Positions 47,884 through 61,198 of a DNA stretch of 64,000 bases are shown here, one piece after another (position 1 is the stretch's first letter; each line of letters begins with the position of its first letter). The stretch covers positions 622,501 through 686,500 of the forward strand of contig OY979720.1 in assembly GCA_963855995.1 (NCBI GenBank), read 5' to 3'. The notes under the pieces are model-generated. The model did not search any database and was not told the DNA's origin. It worked only from the letters and a program-made list of their open reading frames with translations. The translations under genes and the position numbers were made by a program. This DNA comes from Muricea muricata (Eukaryota > Cnidaria > Anthozoa > Malacalcyonacea > Plexauridae).

Positions 47884-50800
47884 AACCGTAGCAAAAGCAC
47901 ATGATTACCTGCACTGGAATGGCAGGAGAACATGACCGTATGTCTTGCCTTAATGTAAGATAAAGTATTGTATCCACAAATCATAATATACAACAGAGTT
48001 AACATTGAATAAAATATGCCGCAAAATCAATAACTTATTCTTATTCAAACTTGATAATAAATATTATTGTTTTTGGAAAATAACGAGCGTTTTCTATCAA
48101 CTTTAATATCTCTCATTTTCTAAAGCCATTATGGATTAATGTGAGAAATCAAATCTAACAACGTACGCAATTGTTCATGTAATTTCCAAATTTGACTTAG
48201 CTTCGTATTTAGCAACTAGAGAGAGAAAATTGCGGAGTTATTGGACATGTTACACACCACACCACAACGAGGTCGTAGTTATAAATAGCACTCATGCACA
48301 CCATAATAGGATCGTTGCCTGAACAAATAAACAGCATGTGACAACAGTTGTGGCTGCAAACTCAAAGATAAGACTATACTATATTTGTTCACATGATAAG
48401 ACAGGATGAGCAGAGATAATATTGTCACGACAATGACCACACGTCTTTAAAAAAAAAGCTTATTAGCAAGAAAGATCTACTTTGTTTGATTAAAACGTGA
48501 AGAGAAATTAATGTTTGTCACGAGGAAGTAATTAAAGCGCAGGATTCAACGTTTTCAACTGAAGTGTTGTTTGTCTAGTGTAAAAAGGGCACCGGTATGC
48601 ATACTGTTACCTGACTGGAAAGTTTGCAAATATAGTTTTTTTCGAAACTTTACTATAAAAAATATACATAGGGAACATCAAACTGCAAACCGAGATCTCG
48701 GTTGTGCAATACCGACTTTCATACACGCAGACAATGGATAGTCATTCCAACTTTTAACTCAGTCATTATGCACCACATTGGGTTTCCAACTTTTTATGTC
48801 ACTTTCATTAAATATTCCATACTTATTTTAGATCAATTTGCAAGTGGTTGATAAATCAGCTTTGTTTCCCGGTAGATATAATATAAACGTTTGGGTAAAA
48901 CTATCATATCTTGAATCAAAGGAAGGGGAACTCTGGTTGTTTTTATTTATTTGCTGTCAATAGTATATTAAATGAAAACGAAACTCATGAAGCCAAACCA
49001 CTTTCCACCTTCTTAAAAATAAAAATAGTATTCTTTAACTGTGTTTTTCTTATAATATTATTAATACCTTAGTCCAATTCTCTTCTGACTTTGTTAGCAT
49101 TCTATGCACTATAGTACAGGCAATGTTATTCTTAAACAATTGCAGCGGTGAACTTCGTGATATTTAAAGTCCTGACTGCATCATATAGTAACTCAAAGGA
49201 AATAAAAACATTTCCTAAAAACATTTCCTGATGCCAATCTCAAATTTTGTTGGCTCGTTGCTGTCGATGATCAGAAGGAACTATACTATCTCAATCACTA
49301 CTCTTTCCTGTTGTCCAGTTTGGCATGATACGAGACTATCCTGATGTCACTGCGAGGAGATAAAAATACCATTTATCGAAACATCACTCCAAACTGCCCC
49401 ATTCAAGGATCACAAGGAAACGAATTTCATGGAAGTTGCAACGTACAATTTCATCATTCTTCACAGACAGATAATGAAAATAGATTACTTAGTCCGTTAG
49501 GCAGGACAGTATTATCGCAGTCCTTTTAATGTAATCGCAAAATATCTTATTGCTTTGTTTCTTTTCATAAATATCATTGGCACAGATAGTTACGAATATT
49601 CACGCAGGCTTAAGCTAATCCTTCCATTTTTCACTTCAGTCTGTCGCAGAAAAGACACACAGAGTGTTTTTATGGGTAAAGATCTTCAAGGTTGCCCCCC
49701 CCCCCCCGATCTCCATAAATGCATGATCACACGATAACACCAACTGCGATTCGTTATCTTAATGAACATGCCGTCAATCCATCATCATTCATCAACTCAT
49801 CGTTACAGACACTCGTAAAAATCCAAGAAAAATTCAAACATATTACCTAAACACATCAACTATACATGCTAAAATCTTAGTTAAACTTAACTAAAGAAAT
49901 ATCTATCAATTTACTGCGGGTCGTACGATAAATGTGTAAAATTTATACTCGATTAGTTCAAGTGACATTATGATAACCTCCACGAAATAACGATGACCGA
50001 CTGCTGGAAACAGATCAGTAATGCTACTCTCAATATGCGCCTGTAATACTTGTTGCACAGCATATGTAATGTAATATGCAAAGACCTCTCTTCGCAAATT
50101 TTTTTCATTCCTTGAAATATCAAGTAATGTATCTTTCCTTGAAGTATCAATAAAATATGAAATATCAGAAAAATAACTTAACGTTGCAATTTATTATCAG
50201 TCTCCTCATTGTCTTAACATATGTTTTCTTCGTTTGTGAATGCTCGCCTAGTTAAAGTTCCAGTAATTCCCTGACAATTGTATAGAATCGTTTCATTCAT
50301 CTGTCACTTCCTATCGCTTTAAACAAACATTAAGTCTCTCATAATTTGCTATATGTCATGGATGCAAGTTATCACATTATGGATTAACCGAACAATCTAA
50401 TGAGGACAACTAATCAACTCCCAGAAATATAATTGTCGAATATCAAGTTTTAAAACCTTTTCACTCTTTTACTATACAAAAAACCCCCAAAAACGAGCTT
50501 GTCAAATACGGACTGAGGAATCTCCGATTCCCAATGAAAAATATTTTTAGTTTTATAAATTCAAAAGCACAAAGCACCTTCGCAGCAAAAGCACATCCAA
50601 ATATGGAGTAGGATAGACTGAGTCTTAAGTTAAAACATTCTAAAAAAACGTCCAATGACAATGTACGGCTCTTATAAGTCACCTTCACTTCGATTGCCTG
50701 TAAATCATATCCGTATTATCTGCCGCTATACCGCTGCGCTATATTCTAATTAGATTGTCGTCAACCAAACATCATAGGTAATTATGGCTCATACTTCACA

Positions 50801-53800
50801 TTATATCCTCTTTTCAACATAGTGGGCATAACATTACGTTACAGTAGTCTTTGTTGAGAGAAGTTGCTAGAGGAATTAAGATTGTATTTTACATTGAAGT
50901 TTTTAATCTCAGTGCATGTTTTTTTCGGTTAAACTTCAAAAATCATTGCATGAGTATGTTAGGGAAGCTAGAAAATTGCTCTAACTCAGAGCTGATACGG
51001 TAGATAATCAAGTACTACAAAAAGTGGCCTGCCGGTTTGGATTTTTTGCTGATCCCAAAATAATTCATGATGATTGTGCAGTTTCCCAAGCTCCAGCTGT
51101 ATTGACGTCACAACACGGAATGAACTTTCCTATTGTATTTAAATGTTATTTTACAATCACAACACAAAGAGAAAAGGATTAAGCTTGACAAATACATCGA
51201 ACGTACAAGTATTATTGAGATCACATCATGCGGAGAGAAGACCTCAAGTTTTGAACACTGAGAGATTTTCAGAGAAGATGCAACGAAAGTGAAACAATAC
51301 AGACATAATACTGGTGACACAACTGGTGAGTAAGTTGGCGATAAATAATATTTCATGTGGAGATGTCGATTAAGAAAAGTGATTGCATTTATATATTAAC
51401 AAGTCGTTGCACGAAAACTGTTTCTTCGCAACGCTCCAATACAAATTCAAGCATGCACTCCTAGCTGAGATCCACCTCGCAGCAGAAGAGTAAAACTCAC
51501 TCAAGTAAACATGTACTTACAACTACTGAATAACATACACGTAACGAACGATTTTGTATACAAATTTTAAACATGTTCATCTCATTTAGGCAAATTTTTG
51601 ATTGATGATTTAACCTGCTATATATAACTTGCATTAAGCAACTCTGCATGATTGGTAATGTCTAATGGTCGAACTAATTCACTCACGTGAATATTTAGGA
51701 CAAGCTGGTACACGTACAATCGTCAAGGCTATCATTTAAATTGTTTGCAGAATGTGTTAAATTTCAAAATGAACTTTCGTGTGTATCGTTTGAATAATGA
51801 AAAGATAATCAATAACGCACTGCATCTAAATTCGTTTAGATTAAATTATTCCAAGAACATTCGGGGACCACAATAAAATTTCAAAACATAATGATTAATA
51901 AGTATATACAGCTTCGTGGAGCATACAGTAGACCACGCATCTGGGCAATCTCATAGAAACAACTGTTACTGTCGGTATTAACACAACCCTAGTCAGCGCT
52001 GACATATTACACGCATTGCAGCTATAGTGAGTCACGTAATTTGTAACATTTGAACATCAATTAACGTTGAAGTTACCTTGGCCAATATATTTGACAGTAT
52101 TCTAACTTTTCTTTTTATTTTTTACAATTTCATAATTGTCTTTTCGATATGTTACAACTATAAATAAATCTCAGCTCACGCACTTGTCTTGTGATGTAGT
52201 AAATATTTAGATTTAGTGTAACGTGGCGTCAAAGCCAAACATCAGATATCGAGCAAGCGGTGTTCTCTCCGGGATTTGATATTGAATTGCAAATAATGTA
52301 ACGATTTACAATACTTTACTTGGCAGATCTTTCGGAGCCATTTAATATTGTGACGCATTAGCTACATTTAACACAAGAAAAGCGAAGGATACTAAAGAAA
52401 GCAAAATCTACATCCCTTAGCTGAGATCATGTTCAGAAATTGTTGAAATAGTAAGGAATATTATCTTGGTTTAAAACAGAGGTAAGAAGTAACAAAATAT
52501 TGATGATTTATGGATTAAAAATTACTGAAGTTCAATCTCGTCGTGTGTGCATACTAAGTTTTGAAATTAATCCAGTTATCAATAACCAGATAAGTGAAAC
52601 AAGTTTGTGGATGAAATTGGAGGATATGTCACATGAAAATATGCCTGGCCATTCACATATTGAGACAAGTCAACTATTTCATGCATGCTTCGACATGTTT
52701 TCGATAAAGACGAATAACACAAACATATTCTATCCTCGTCTTCAGTTGTAGCGTTAAGTTTTAGTTGAATTCAACTAATGAATATTCTCTAGAGTTTAGG
52801 AGATAGAGTCGTGTTCGCTTTATAAATAAGATTTTGAGATAAGGTGAACAAGATTTCTCCTCAAGAAAAGCGCCTGAAGTGTGCCGGTACAAACGTGCAG
52901 TTTCATGCAGGAATTACTACGACAGATATATGTTCACATGCTCCTGCACTATTTTGCCGTACGACAATCGTAACATCAGATTCGTAACCATATTGGTTCG
53001 ATCCCACTCCGTCAATCACGACATTCATCATGCAGAGTGTTAGGAAAATAAGACATTTTCCCCGAGGCTCGCATAACTGTCCCATAAATGCATATTATAA
53101 ATTTACCTTCACCGCTTTTCACAAATCTCCACACACACACCCAGTTGCTTCCTGTGTCTTCTTTTCATAACTCATTCTCGACCTAGAAAACCAAGTACAT
53201 TAACCAAGGATTTCTAAGTTATTGGCAGACTGAGTTTCAAATTTCTAAATAGATTCTCATATCTCATAGTTAGTGTATTAGTACAGATCCGAACAATACG
53301 ACCCAAAGTACGACCCAAGCAAAGATTTAGTGACAAAATGTTTTAATTTTTTTCATGTTTTTCATTGAGTTTATACGCGACATATCTTGAAGCTTGGGTT
53401 CAGGAAATGTTTGCGAGTAATTAAGATTCTATGAACCATGTTGTTCTCGATGGCAGATGACGATGGGAGCTTGTCTAGTTAGCTCGAATTAAAATGCTTT
53501 GATCATTGCATGCACATTTGGGGCCCGACTAGTTTATATTATCGTGCACGTCGGTTTGCCTAAGTTTTACCAAGTTTGCAAACAACCTGTTTGGAAATTT
53601 TGCCCCAAGGGTAATGTAATGAAAAGTCGGTTACATTCCTTGGAGTCAAAATCTACGAATAAAAACTAACATGGTTACAAACTTTACAAAATTTGGCAAA
53701 AGACTAAAGAACAATATCTTGCGAAGGTCGCGTGCTGTCAGTCAGTTTGAAGAGGTAAAAAATTCTTGACTTGCAGATTAATTTGTGCCGCCATCTCATA

Positions 53801-55000
53801 TTAACTACTTCTTATCGCCACTCAACAGCAGATGCAGTTATGCGTGGAATTTAAGAGAAAGTGTCAATATGAGCTTATTAATAACTTTAGAAAAGATAAG
53901 TTTATTAAGATTGTTTGAAGCGGACGTCGTTTTGTTACTTGACGGTGGGACATCAGATAGGGGGTCTAACAAAGCCGGGCAAGCATTAAGTAAACAATTT
54001 GTCTCCAGGCCGCCGCCACACTCTTCTCGTACGACATTATATTCTACAAGATATTTCATGCCGACTCTGTGCTGCTATATACTGTATATCAACGTGAAGA
54101 TAAAGATAGATATCAAGAGTGTAAGTACAGGAAAAATCTTATCCATACGCTTCACGTTCTGTATTTCACAAATAATGAAGCACAAAAATTCATTTCAATC
54201 TCAATGCATAGTGCACCTACACAACATTTTAAGAACATTTCAAACATAAGGCAATGGCTATTTTGTGAAGTATAAAATATAAACCATGCTTGGATTGGCA
54301 AAGTAAAAACTGTAATAAATAACATAACGTATTTCACCAAGTTTACGATGTGTAATTTCAACAAACTAGTGTTAGGTTTCTAACGACATTCATCTCAGGT
54401 TATTTCGTAGTTCAGCGAATGCATAAGTAAGGTGTAACTATAGATAGATATAACTAAGTAATTCTAGCTCGACAACATCGATCCTAAATAATCAATATCA
54501 TAGCTTTTAAAATATGCTTCTGTTTGAGGCTGGTTTTTCAAAGTTACTACAATACAAAGTATAGAATATCAATGCTAAATATATCATAGCCATTTGTGTT
54601 TCTCAATGAATCAGTAGCGTAATGGCAAGACTAGTTTTCTGTCCGGTCATCTACAGAAAGATTTCTGTACGTATTATAACATAGCTAGTGTTGTTAGTTG
54701 CAGAACCGCGCGGTAAGGCGATGCACGAATTTACTCAATCCTGCCAGAGATCAAGAGGCAGTAAATAGCGTAATAATGATGCTAAGCGTATCTAAACAAC
54801 GCGATGACAAAATCGTTTACCCAACTAGCTCGATCTAGTCGCTGTTGACAAGTAAAAGCCACCTTAAGTACCACTGTGAGGCATTTAAAATAAATAGGAA
54901 TGTGCCTGCAAGGACGATCACATTAATGTGCTTGGATAAACATCTCAACATCTGACGCACATGAAGTATAAGAAGGAAACAACGCAAAACTCAGACCTTT
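47884..55000. other. Gene-poor interval, left part
   Basis: AT-rich DNA with no supported gene. Frames at 52500-52751 (+), 53785-54249 (+) and 50461-50688 (-) have no family signature or splice context and were not called. A C-run is at 49686-49697 and a tRNA-like fragment near 50690-50750. No transposase, reverse transcriptase or LTR was seen. Confidence 0.4.
50688..50750 (-). repeat. tRNA-like fragment (possible SINE head or tRNA relic)
   Basis: Minus strand contains TAGCGCAGCGGTATAGCGG, a good polymerase III box A and D-arm, followed at tRNA-like distance by GGCAATCGAAGTG, a weak box B. Stems do not close well and no anticodon loop can be trusted, so it is not called as a working tRNA. 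Confidence 0.25.
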
Positions 55001-58000
55001 TTTTTTGAGAACTGTTTTTATTTCATACAGCATTATTCTATTGTCACGGCGGCATGATGCGGCGCATTTTAATTAAGGAGTATAAGAATTGCGCTCTGTT
55101 TTTGTGCACTGTTAAGGCCAGTTGCGCTCAGCGAGGTATCAGAGTACAATGCACTGGGCAAATAATGCACATATTGTGTCCGCAGCCCTCTAGCTATTAA
55201 CTCAAAGTATCTTAGAATCAAAGATACGGTTCTTGTCTTTATGCTTTTCCTCAAGCAGAAAGACAACGTTGCAATGAGCAGATTCTGAATAGAGTGGAAA
55301 CCGCGTCGGGGTAACGTGTGTAGATTAATCAAGCCATGGCAGGAAACACGAGCTGCGAGTATTTCATGAATTTTAATACAGAATAAATTCAAAAGAATGT
55401 GATGCAAAAACAAGATTTTCGATTTTTTAATCGAACTAATGCGCCGCAGTGTGTACAATAATTATCGCACACTTTAATTCCTCGTCATCCAAAGCTGTCT
55501 GTGCAGACAGTATTATCTCTCGTCTTTGCAGTAAATCTAGATGATTAATATTTGCAGACAGGATGGTCTAGTTTTGTCAGCACTCCAGGCTATATCCTTC
55601 CACTTCATTTTTTCGCAAAGACATAGTAAAACGTTGAACAATCTGTCTTGCACGCGCGCCTTCATGAAATTTAGTTCTAATTGTCACAAACATCAATTAG
55701 ATAATTAGTATTTTTAGCGTGACACGAGGAACGCGGGTGTGAAGTGACCCAAGCTTGGGCTGCGCAATCTCCTGAGGTCAAGCAGGGCATGTGGTAACTG
55801 GGGCATACGAAAACATTAGATTTTCCACAACACAAACAGAATTTTGACGTTTAGATTGAAGACTGTTCGTCGGGAGGTTAGTGGTAGAGCTTGGCAAAGC
55901 ACGCGTGTTTTTTAATACAAGAACATCACGTGATAAAATACAAGCCAATCAGATAAAACTAAATCAACCTAATTAAATGGATAAGTTCGTTCTCAAAATA
56001 ATACCTAGATTACTTTGTTCTGATTTTCATCTACAAAATTATCGCCTTAAACTCGGCCTAAATTTAGCATGAAAGAAAAATTTAACACATTAACTACGTG
56101 AACTAACGTTGCCAGTGCAGGTCGTAGACGCTACAATTCATTTACACTCTAGTCTCAGCTCGAGTGATCGTCACAGAGTAAGAGGATGTTATTTATGTCA
56201 GTAATCAGTTTAACAAGAATGCCGCGATATGAAGAATACCACACACATACAAGAAAATATTTCTATTAAATAATCTATCGTGATTGGACAGATCAATGCA
56301 TCAGCTGTTAATTTATGCATATTCAACTTTATACTGAACTAAACTGCGAGATAATGATGCTTATATGGCACATAAGGAGATTCAAAGATAAATATGGGTA
56401 GTTTAAGGTACAGATTCAGTGATTATTTAGTAATTTCTCGCATCATGGGTTATTAGAATTGAACATGGCAGATGACACGCATGTTTGAAATACATATCTT
56501 AAAACAAGGCACGTACTTCTACGTAATCAGCATAATACCTACCCTCCCTGCTATCACAACACAACAATTGTCTCGTTGACTAAAAAACAACTTTTCAAAG
56601 ACAGTTGTTGATGTTTGCCTTACACAGACAATAAGTGGTAAATATTGATTGTTTTGTATTGTGCCGGATAGTAAAGCTATTAATAGAATTTCGCTCATTG
56701 TTCAATTTACATTATCAATAGTTCATTATTATTATAAATCTTTACCAATAATCGATCACGGAAAAGCATACAAGTTGTGACGAACAAAAGTTTATTTTGT
56801 AGTTCAAACATGCCCTTTGTGTTATGAGAACAGTTCACACCATACGAGCCAAGTTTTCATTTCCTCGTAACTGTTCTATGCCCATGTCGTGACCATGTTA
56901 CGTTTGTTGATGTAAAACGGTGTGAATCTATCACTTCTTAAGTGTGTTTTATGCTAATCAGTTCTACATCAACTTAACAAAGTAAACGACCACCACGAAC
57001 AAATATTACACGATTTATTCCGATACTTGCTTCAGCTTTGGTGAGGCCATAATTAATACAGTCAGGAGGCAAAAGTCATTTTTAAAATTCCTCAAATAAT
57101 AAATATCTTCAGATTAACTATAATGTTTTGAATTAAAACATGTGTTGAGCTAGCATGCTCCAGTAATTACAGTTGTCATTATAATAGAGGCACGCGCCCA
57201 TTGGACGCGCCCTTCGTGCCAATAACCTTAGGAATGACAGCATAAGAACCGCAAAATGAAACTAATAGCCAAGTAGAACGCGTGGTTTCTGAAGGACGTG
57301 GATGATATTTTTCTAGATTTATGATCTTAAGAAGAACGACTTTTTGAAGCTGCTCTTCTAATATTTGCTCTGTCAAAGGTAATTATTATCAATTGTTATT
57401 CCAGCATCTTTTGTTACGCATATCGTTCCATGATAACAAACCAGTGTTAGAATTAATCCAGACAGCTTAAATAAGAGAGTCTCCATTCCAATCATTGTCG
57501 TACCATAGCCATAGTAGAAATTGTAAATTCCTAAAGCTAACCAGTCATTACTTGGAAACTAGAAAGTCTTGTGATCACAATACTTCCCTCAACACTTCCG
57601 ACGGTCATGCAAACCGACAGGTTTTTGCTGACACATATTTTTATTCAAGCACTTGAGGTTATGCAGTGAATACGCACGCACCTTCTTTGAAATAATATAT
57701 CATGAATATAAATATCTATTTAATAAATGACGTCGCATTACACATGACCAGTGTCTATTGCATGTGACTAATATATTATGAAGTTTATACACTTGCCCAC
57801 TTCATATTAATCTGTTTTCAAGAAGAAACAAATGTACCATCCCAACAAGATCATGAAAAGCTTCCTAGATTTGATTTTAAAAGGTATTTTACTTTATTGT
57901 GTAAGTGATTTGTAAAATGTTTTACGCAGAAACTGTCATCGTCAGTAACGTTATTATCTTCAATAATCAGTCACCAGACGAGTATTATAAGCAGAACTTA

Positions 58001-61000
58001 GACGTGACGTTGCTAGCTGCGACTTTTCAACGTGAGCTCCTCTTTCGAAAATTCGAGAATCTTCCATTGACGATTTGGATAAACATAAATATAAATAAAC
58101 CTAAAATCTTTAAAATATAATGATAATAATTGTGTAAATTATACTTTTTCCAGAACCATCATCAGAGATATGAAAAACTAACTAACTATATAAACTATAT
58201 ACAACTCACAACTTGATATAAATGTAGAAAATGAATTTTGTGTCAAGTAAGCAATGATGTTATTATACTTTGCTATTCTGTGATGTCGCAGACACACACA
58301 TTATTTTGCTGCATGATTGTGTGACGTCACTTCAAACGATAATTGCCTACCAATTAAATCTGAAAATAAAACAAGACCGCTTACGAAAGCAATAGAAAAA
58401 GTAAAAATAGATTTCATACGCTGTAGAATTAGCTGAAATGACAACATTATGTGAGTAATTTAAACAATTTTACGAATCTGTTTGTCTTGTAAAGCGTTGG
58501 TAGAGCGTTTTGATTCTTTTAAACAATCACAAAAGCAAAATATAGTTATACTCAACAGCATAAATATTAATATTCAAGAGCGGCAAAAGTTCATGAAGAA
58601 AGCATGAGGTCATGCCATGATGCCAATATATTTTCCAAACAAACAACATTAAAAACCTTACCCCGCAGGTAACGTTTGCAGGAAATTGAACGAACTTTAT
58701 ATAAAAACGCCGGAAATGTAGAAAACGTTGACATAACAGGGTTGCGTTTCATTGTGCTATGCTAGTAATTATCTGAACCTATTGTGAAAACCCGATAGGT
58801 GAAAGTTAAAGTGTGGAGGTATCTTCTCAATTATATAGAGTGCATGTACACATCTCAACGTTAAAATCATTGATCTGGTTTAACATTACTAATCAAAATT
58901 TACACTCTTACAGCCAGCAGAGACTGACAAGAGCTTTGAAATTTACTTTGAAATCCACACGAGAAACGGCTGCTTAAATAATATATGTACTGATTTAATA
59001 ACAACATCTTCGGTGGAAAAGTATCTTCCTGATTTGATTTTGTTTTTGTATGTGGATGGAGAGCACAGGTTTTTTTAAGAAATCTGTTCCTAAACTTTCC
59101 AAACGAGACGACATTCGACGAGCGAACGTTTATGTCTTATGACTCGTGTTTTTTAATTTATTGATAATGGTGAAAATTGGTCAAAAATCAATATTGTTTC
59201 AATACATCGTTTAGGTCTACTTCGACTTCTTTGAAACCGCGATTCGTGCAATCTATCACGTCGAAACTGAATGTTTGTATCAAGATAGTAACCGGCCAAG
59301 AAATGAAAGAAACTGTCAACTGCAATATTTCTTGAGTTGTATTCAAGTATCACACAAGCACGAATGTCACATGTGAGGTAGATAAAGCAATTAGTAAACA
59401 CTCATATTAAATATTGGTCCAGCGGTAAACGTCAGTGATGTGCAATGGCAAACTATAGAACAAAGTTCTTTGTCAGAAACGAGATATATTTAAGCAGGGC
59501 ACCATATTTACCCTCAATTTATCAACGTGATTTGATGTCGTCAGTAAAGTACAGACGCAGGATGAAGAGCAAGTTCAAATCAAGTTAAGACCCGTTTAAA
59601 GATATTTACAGAGCTGAGCATTGCAACGATGTTAAACTTCCCAACTTAAGCTTAACTACACAAGAATAATCAGTCTTATATACAGACAAAATCCATTCGT
59701 TCATATAATAAAGTATCAATACATATATAGTGCGTGAGTTAACATTCCAACAGGAGGGAATGTAATATTTTCTTCAAAATATAAAATATTTTTGAAATTT
59801 ATTTGAAGCAATAGTGAATGACCATAGTTCCACTGCAGTAATGTACTCTGAGTGCTAAACTCGTATTCAATATTAATAAAAAAAAACCAGGGAATAGTGT
59901 AAAAATAAATTCCTTGCCATAATTGCTTAAAAAATGTGGAAATAGTAGACTATAACTAAGAGACATAGCTCTTGACTTCATCAAACACTACACAAGTATT
60001 AGAGTTGCCAAACAAGTTTAAGAGATAAGAGTTGATAAGGTAAAGTATGACGCTCAGAGTGTATGCTCACGCAATAAGATTCTTATCAAGGAAATTGTTC
60101 AAAACATGTTACTCAAATCTCGTACTTTTGTGCATTTCAAGCACAAAAGATATATTCTACAAATTGAAAACACGTAGAGTTATCAACGCGGATATTTAGT
60201 TATAAGTGATCTTGTACCTACACTTGTATATTGTATCAAACATCCACCGCAATATCTCGTGTTTTTAGACCCCCTACAGCTACCAAGCAATGCACGATAA
60301 TAATGTATATAGTCTAATTAGCACAATCACTGGGGAATCTAATCCGTTGAAATTTATTTAAAAAATTATGACGGCCAGTGCATTGTGCGAATATCTTAGC
60401 TCACGTATACATTCCTTGGTGTTCTTCAGATGATATTTGATAAGCACCCAGACCGCAAAAAGTATAAGAGTCTTGTGACGATGGCATGCCGACACAGTAA
60501 GAGAGAGTGCTAGTGATGTGAACCTACAAGACTCTTTCAAAGCACGAGCACTATACCAAGGCGATGAAATAAAAGAGTTCTTGACAAACGACACTTCTTA
60601 GTAAGATCATGATCTGAAGTTCCTTCATGACAAGGTCAAAGATGTACTTTAATTCAAAACTGACAATCGTCGTATGTTCTTCGATAAGCTTGTGAGTTGA
60701 GTCGGTATAAATGATAAAGTTAATCCCGTCAAATACACGACGCGGATTTTATTTCGGCAGCTGAAACCAATCACTGCACTATATTAGAAATCTTATATAT
60801 GACTGGCTCTTTGAACTAAATAAGTTGTTTGTGAGACCTCATGACATCCAACAGAAAGACAGGAAAAGAATCGAGCTTGTAAACACCGGTAGTACGTGCA
60901 GTTTTAGTTTCTGGCTCTTTTCCTAAAACTCACAAAAGTTTGTTACGATGACAACAAATGAGAAACAAGCTACCCCACGTGCCTAGGTAACAAGTTTAAT

Positions 61001-61198
61001 TGAGCAATTATTGAGTTGCTAACTTCTTTCATTTCATTTCAGGCTATGTTGTGACGGTAAATATCAAAAGAGAAGTAATTGCATTTGGCAAATGACCTAC
61101 CCAGAATGTGATTGGTTCAGATGAGACACCCGGTGACCTCAACTCCCGGCATAAACTGATCGTACTTGAAGACAGGCAGATTTCATAAAATACCGGAT
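55001..61198. other. Gene-poor interval, right part, upstream of the LRR-TSP1 gene
   Basis: No supported coding region. A 5S-rRNA-like stretch is near 55765-55812. Immediately before the LRR-TSP1 start, TTTCATTTCAG at about 61031-61041 and GAAGACAG before 61175 look like splice acceptors, so a spliced 5' UTR from further left is possible. The promoter of that gene must be in or beyond this interval. Confidence 0.35.
55765..55812 (+). pseudogene. 5S rRNA-like relic
   Basis: CAATCTCCTGAGGTCAAGCA followed by GGGCATGTGGTAACTGGGGC lines up with the internal control region of animal 5S rRNA (GATCTCGGAAGCTAAGCAGG, then CTGGTTAGTACTTGG). The core AAGCAGGG and GGT-A-CT-GG are kept; outer parts are not recognisable. 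Could be a decayed 5S copy or the head of a 5S-derived SINE. Confidence 0.3.

Noticed and set aside
52945-53020. Possible tRNA around GGTTCGATCCC
   Set aside because: Box B is present but no box A or closing stems at the proper distance.
57179-57376. 65-codon minus-strand frame with a GC-rich start
   Set aside because: No recognisable family or splice context in the gene-poor interval.
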